Shown in pieces: positions 12,753 through 15,378 of a stretch of DNA of 15,378 nt. Position 1 is the stretch's first letter, and every line of letters begins with the position of its first letter. The notes under the pieces are model-generated. The model saw only the letters and a program-made list of their open reading frames with translations, was not told the origin of the DNA and ran no database searches. The translations under genes were made by a program, and so were the position numbers. Source of the stretch: a bacterium (lineage in GTDB: Bacteria > UBP18 > UBA7526); contig JAUWXM010000018.1 of NCBI GenBank assembly GCA_030616365.1, forward strand, positions 1 to 15,378. The letters are read 5' to 3'.

Positions 12753-14156
12753 ATGGCCCAGGACTATGCCGAGTGGATAGAAAAAGAGGTAAAGGCCTCT
12801 GAGGGTCTACAGAAGATTATTGAACGCCTGAAGGGGACAAAGAATCAGAAGTGCCTTATAGTAAGCCATGACGATCCGGATGGGATTGTCTCCTGCATTA
12901 TCCTGACACGTCTCTTGAATACGTTAGGGGCAGAGGTCGATTATTCCTTCCCCCCTTCCTATATATTGACTAAAGAGCAGTTGGCCTCTGCTATCAAAAA
13001 AAGGAGATATAATCTTCTCTTCATTCTGGATAAGGGGACTACCAGCTACTATGATGAACACACTATGATCATAAAGGATATCGTAGTCATCGATCATCAC
13101 TTCCCCGATCTCCCCGAAGGGCCCCCCAAGAAGTGCCTCTTCTATAATCCGAATGGTGACCCCCAAGCTAAGGATTATATCAGTTGTTCCACCTCTCTTC
13201 TCATCCACATGATTGCTACTACCCTGGGTTTAAAAGAAGATTATGATGACTTCCTATGCTTCATCGGTCTGAAGGGAGACTTTGCCATCGATCCGGCAAC
13301 AGGAGAGGTGAGTAAGTTCGCCCAATCCTTCTATGAGACATATGAGAAGGACTTCAAAAATCTCCTCACTCCCCTGAAGTCCAGGCCCACCATGTTTGAT
13401 ATTACCCAGAGGGAGAAGACCTCCCTTCTCTCCCGCATCACAGAACTTATCCATGGGACCTGTGGAGGGGGTTTCCAGTACTTCTATAACGATCGAGCAA
13501 AGTCTTTAAAGGGAGTGGACCAGGTAGATCTGGTCTTCACCTCTCTTTTAAAGTATGGAAGAAAAAATCCCAATATATCGAATCTAAAGAGACTCGATCA
13601 CTTCTCAGGAGAAATTCCCTATCGCTGGGTCATCCAGCAGCTATATAAATACTATCTAAAGGATTGGGAGAGGGCTACCCATCTCCTGGATTCCACTACC
13701 TCCTTAGGAAAGATGGGCCGGGTGGCTATCCATCTCTTCATTGGAGAGATGGTTCCTCTACTTCCCATGGTGGGCTCGGTGAAACTCCATGACCTCACTA
13801 AAGATTCTGGAGAGAAGAACGTCCTTCTGGTAATGATCAATAAGGAATCTGATGGGGGAACCCACTTCTCCCTTCGTGCCGCCTCGGATAGGGTACACTG
13901 CGGGAAGGTCTGTCATACCTTAGCCAATAGGCTGGTTAGAAAATATGGCTTTCCGAACCTGGTTACCGGAGGAGGACATAGCCGGGCCGCGGAATGCAAG
14001 ACCCGAACAGCACCTGTTCCCACCTCCTCTGCTGTGCTGGCCTTTTTCAGATTATACGAACAGTTAAGAGACCTCTCTTTGCGGGCGGATAAGAATGGAC
14101 TTAAAAAGAGGGAGAGAGAGATCGCTATAGAACTGGGTCTGGACTATCTTAAATAA
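12753..14156 (+). CDS. DHH-family phosphoesterase, RecJ-like
   Basis: The 467-residue protein has the DHH motifs in order: SHDDPDGI (38-45), ILDKG with Asp93, and the DHH triad itself in VIDHH (114-116). A DHHA1-type glycine-rich motif GGGHSRAAE (406-414) near the C-terminus is the substrate-binding element of RecJ and oligoribonuclease-like enzymes. These manganese enzymes cleave single-stranded DNA, short oligonucleotides or cyclic dinucleotides. No signal peptide or CBS/GGDEF domain is present, so it is cytosolic and probably not a cyclic-di-AMP GdpP-type protein. Middle residues (about 180-390) are long and not recognised. AAGGAG lies 8 nt before the ATG. It is downstream of secreted PLD proteins and a nucleoside transporter and upstream of mtnP; the exact substrate is unknown. 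Confidence 0.86.
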   Translation: MAQDYAEWIEKEVKASEGLQKIIERLKGTKNQKCLIVSHDDPDGIVSCIILTRLLNTLGAEVDYSFPPSYILTKEQLASAIKKRRYNLLFILDKGTTSYYDEHTMIIKDIVVIDHHFPDLPEGPPKKCLFYNPNGDPQAKDYISCSTSLLIHMIATTLGLKEDYDDFLCFIGLKGDFAIDPATGEVSKFAQSFYETYEKDFKNLLTPLKSRPTMFDITQREKTSLLSRITELIHGTCGGGFQYFYNDRAKSLKGVDQVDLVFTSLLKYGRKNPNISNLKRLDHFSGEIPYRWVIQQLYKYYLKDWERATHLLDSTTSLGKMGRVAIHLFIGEMVPLLPMVGSVKLHDLTKDSGEKNVLLVMINKESDGGTHFSLRAASDRVHCGKVCHTLANRLVRKYGFPNLVTGGGHSRAAECKTRTAPVPTSSAVLAFFRLYEQLRDLSLRADKNGLKKREREIAIELGLDYLK

Positions 14157-14213
14157 CCAATGAACAAGTAACATTGAACAATTTTAATTGTTACTTGTTA
14201 CTTTTTACTTCCG
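14151..14213. repeat. Nine-unit heptad array between the DHH gene and mtnP
   Basis: Units run in phase from AAATAAC, which contains the DHH stop codon, through CAATGAA, CAAGTAA and CATTGAA to AATTGTT, ACTTGTT and ACTTTTT. The halves are complementary: AACAAGTAACA (14163-14173) and TGTTACTTGTT (14189-14199) form a perfect 11-bp stem over a 15-nt loop. It ends about 12 nt before the mtnP SD. The stem is AT-rich and lacks a following T-run. Confidence 0.8.
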
Positions 14214-14230
14214 AGTGAAACGAGGATAAG

Positions 14231-15094
14231 ATGGAGAAAATTAAGATTGGGGTGATCGGGGGAACGGGATTATACGATATCAAGGGCTTAGAGAAGATAA
14301 AGGAGGTGAAGCCCTTCACCCCCTTCGGTGAGCCCTCGGATAGCATAATCACTGGCACTTTGGAAGGGAAAAGAGTGGCCTTTTTGCCCCGCCATGCCCG
14401 AGGTCATAGGATCATGCCCACAGAACTGAACAATAAGGCAAATATCTATGCCCTGAAATCTCTGGGAGTAGAATGGATCATTGCTTTTTCTGCTGTAGGA
14501 AGCATGAAGGAGGAGATCAGACCCCGGGACTTCCTTATCCCCGATCAACTATTCGATAGGACGAAGACTAGGGTTCCCACCTTCTTTGGGGATGGGATAG
14601 TGGCCCACATCTCTTTCGCCGACCCCTACTGTCCAACCTTGAGCAAGATACTATATGAAGCGGGCAAGGACCTGGGATATAGGATACATAAGGGCGGAAC
14701 CTACCTCTGCATCGAAGGCCCAGCCTTCTCTACCCGGGCAGAATCCAGGATATATCGCAGTTGGGGGGTGGAGGTCATTGGGATGACTAACCTCCCAGAA
14801 GTAAAGCTTGCCCGGGAGGCAGAGATCTGTTATGCCACCGTAGCCCTGGTTACGGACTATGACGTCTGGCATGTAACAGAAGAGGTGAGCGTTGCGACCG
14901 TGTTAAAGAACCTCGAGGCAAATGCTTTAAAAGCTAAGGAACTGGTAAAAGCGGTCATTCCCAGGATACCAGATAAGAGGGAATGTCCCTGTGCCACTGC
15001 CTTAGCTAATGCCATCATCACTGAAGGAAATGCCATACCAGAGAAGAGGAAGAAGGAACTGAAGCTTCTGATTGGGAAATATCTGAAGAAATAA
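14231..15094 (+). CDS. mtnP: S-methyl-5'-thioadenosine phosphorylase
   Basis: MTAP splits 5'-methylthioadenosine, the by-product of spermidine synthesis, into adenine and methylthioribose-1-phosphate in the cytosol. The 287 residues show GVIGGTGLYD (7-16), PRHARGH (53-59), SAVGS (87-91), GGTYLCIEGPAFSTRAES (155-172) and IGMTNLPEVKLAREAEICYA (183-202). TDYDVWH has Asp209 and Asp211 matching the pair that binds the adenine in MTAP rather than guanine or hypoxanthine. Length is slightly over the family's usual 270-285. GGAT lies 4 nt before the ATG, a weak SD. Adenine salvage and methionine recycling fit with the polyamine-type enzyme at 4675, and nucleoside uptake with NupC. Confidence 0.94.
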   Translation: MEKIKIGVIGGTGLYDIKGLEKIKEVKPFTPFGEPSDSIITGTLEGKRVAFLPRHARGHRIMPTELNNKANIYALKSLGVEWIIAFSAVGSMKEEIRPRDFLIPDQLFDRTKTRVPTFFGDGIVAHISFADPYCPTLSKILYEAGKDLGYRIHKGGTYLCIEGPAFSTRAESRIYRSWGVEVIGMTNLPEVKLAREAEICYATVALVTDYDVWHVTEEVSVATVLKNLEANALKAKELVKAVIPRIPDKRECPCATALANAIITEGNAIPEKRKKELKLLIGKYLKK

Positions 15095-15096
15095 AG

Positions 15097-15211
15097 GTTT
15101 ACGGTTAACGGTGTACGGTGTACAGTTTTTTACCGCCCGTCCTCCGCAGTAGCAGGCTACTGCTACGGAGGATGGATAAACGGTAAACGGTCAACAGTAA
15201 AACCTTGAACG
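15097..15211. repeat. Heptad array after mtnP, split by hairpin copy 2
   Basis: Left units such as GGTTTAC (15097), GGTTAAC and GGTGTAC start 3 nt after the mtnP stop. Right units (TAAACGG at 15177 and 15184, TCAACAG at 15191) resume in the same orientation after the hairpin. AACGGTNNACGGTNNACAGT is shared by both flanks, so the hairpin appears to sit inside an older array. The phase shifts by 2 nt across it. The array reaches the SD of the next gene. Confidence 0.75.
15135..15178 (-). repeat. Dispersed hairpin element, copy 2
   Basis: This is the reverse complement of the element at 4498-4542: 20 and 21 outer bases are identical and only the centre differs (AGC here, TGCA in copy 1). In this orientation the lower stem is TCCTCCG/CGGAGGA with a CAG bulge on the 5' side. 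Identical outer sequence over 41 positions, 10.6 kb apart and in non-coding DNA, points to recent copying or structural constraint. Confidence 0.85.
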
Positions 15212-15223
15212 GAGTGAGAGAAA

Positions 15224-15378
15224 GTGGTTAGAATGGGAAGGAACTTTACTAATCTATTGGAATTGGATTATGTAAGCGAGAAAGATAGAGAGAGATTTAA
15301 GAGAGGTGAGATAGATGTCCCGGATTTGGATGCCCTGGCCCAGATAAAGTTCAAGAGGGATATTCCTAAACAGATAGA
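15224..15378 (+). CDS. Start of an unrecognised gene, cut by the right edge
   Basis: A GTG at 15224 with GGAG 9 nt upstream opens a frame to the window end (51 full codons). An ATG three codons later (15233) is an alternative but lies too far from the SD. The visible part (LLELDYVSEKDRERFKRGEI, then DVPDLDALAQIKFKRDIPKQI) is charged, without signal peptide or membrane helix. I do not recognise the family. It is on the same strand as mtnP, 129 nt downstream, across the repeat array. Confidence 0.6.
   Translation, partial: MVRMGRNFTNLLELDYVSEKDRERFKRGEIDVPDLDALAQIKFKRDIPKQI

Noticed and set aside
14163..14199. Rho-independent terminator after the DHH gene
   Set aside because: The 11-bp stem is AT-rich with a 15-nt loop and no T-run directly after it; it is better explained as part of the heptad array.

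Overview
The window reads as bacterial chromosome. Most starts have clear Shine-Dalgarno sequences (GGAGG-type), and several have sigma70-like promoters (TTGACA, 17-nt spacer, often a TG-extended -10). An ADP-heptose epimerase suggests a Gram-negative envelope. Arginine is mostly AGA/AGG and base composition is moderate. There is no rRNA, tRNA or other taxonomic marker. An anaerobic candidate-phylum-type lineage is my guess only, from the mix of lar genes, a bacterial deoxyhypusine synthase homologue and repeat-filled intercistronic gaps.

Layout. Minus strand, 1-3345: an M23 envelope peptidase with its own promoter and terminator, then a promoter driving a three-gene operon linked by ATGA overlaps: a secreted ComEC-like metallo-beta-lactamase protein, a radical SAM enzyme (COG0731 type) and ccdA (cut by the left edge). 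A divergent region follows (3346-3555). Plus strand, 3556-15378: hldD-like epimerase, deoxyhypusine synthase homologue, larE, larB, a secreted 5'-nucleotidase fused to a PLD domain, a second secreted PLD-like protein, a 24-codon small ORF, a HAMP membrane protein, a NupC-type nucleoside transporter with a short trailing ORF, a DHH phosphoesterase, MTA phosphorylase (mtnP), and the start of an unrecognised gene.

Functional threads. LarE and LarB are two of the three nickel-pincer cofactor enzymes; LarC and LarA are not here. The nucleotidase-PLD fusion, second PLD protein, nucleoside transporter and DHH phosphoesterase could together form a route for using external nucleic acid (inference). 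The deoxyhypusine synthase homologue and mtnP are connected through polyamine metabolism, whose by-product MTA is salvaged by mtnP. The transporter block (about 11205-12607) uses CGN arginine codons unlike its neighbours and looks transferred.

The most unusual signal is non-coding. Five gaps between co-directional genes (4438-4647, 6544-6704, 9693-9776, 14151-14213, 15097-15211), and a sixth in the leader of the DHH gene (12668-12738), are filled with degenerate 7-nt repeat arrays. They begin at or within a few bases of the upstream stop codon and run to just before the next Shine-Dalgarno. Most have A/C-rich heptads in the first part and roughly complementary G/T-rich heptads in the second, so the RNA could fold back. 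Two of them contain the same 44-45 nt hairpin in opposite orientation.
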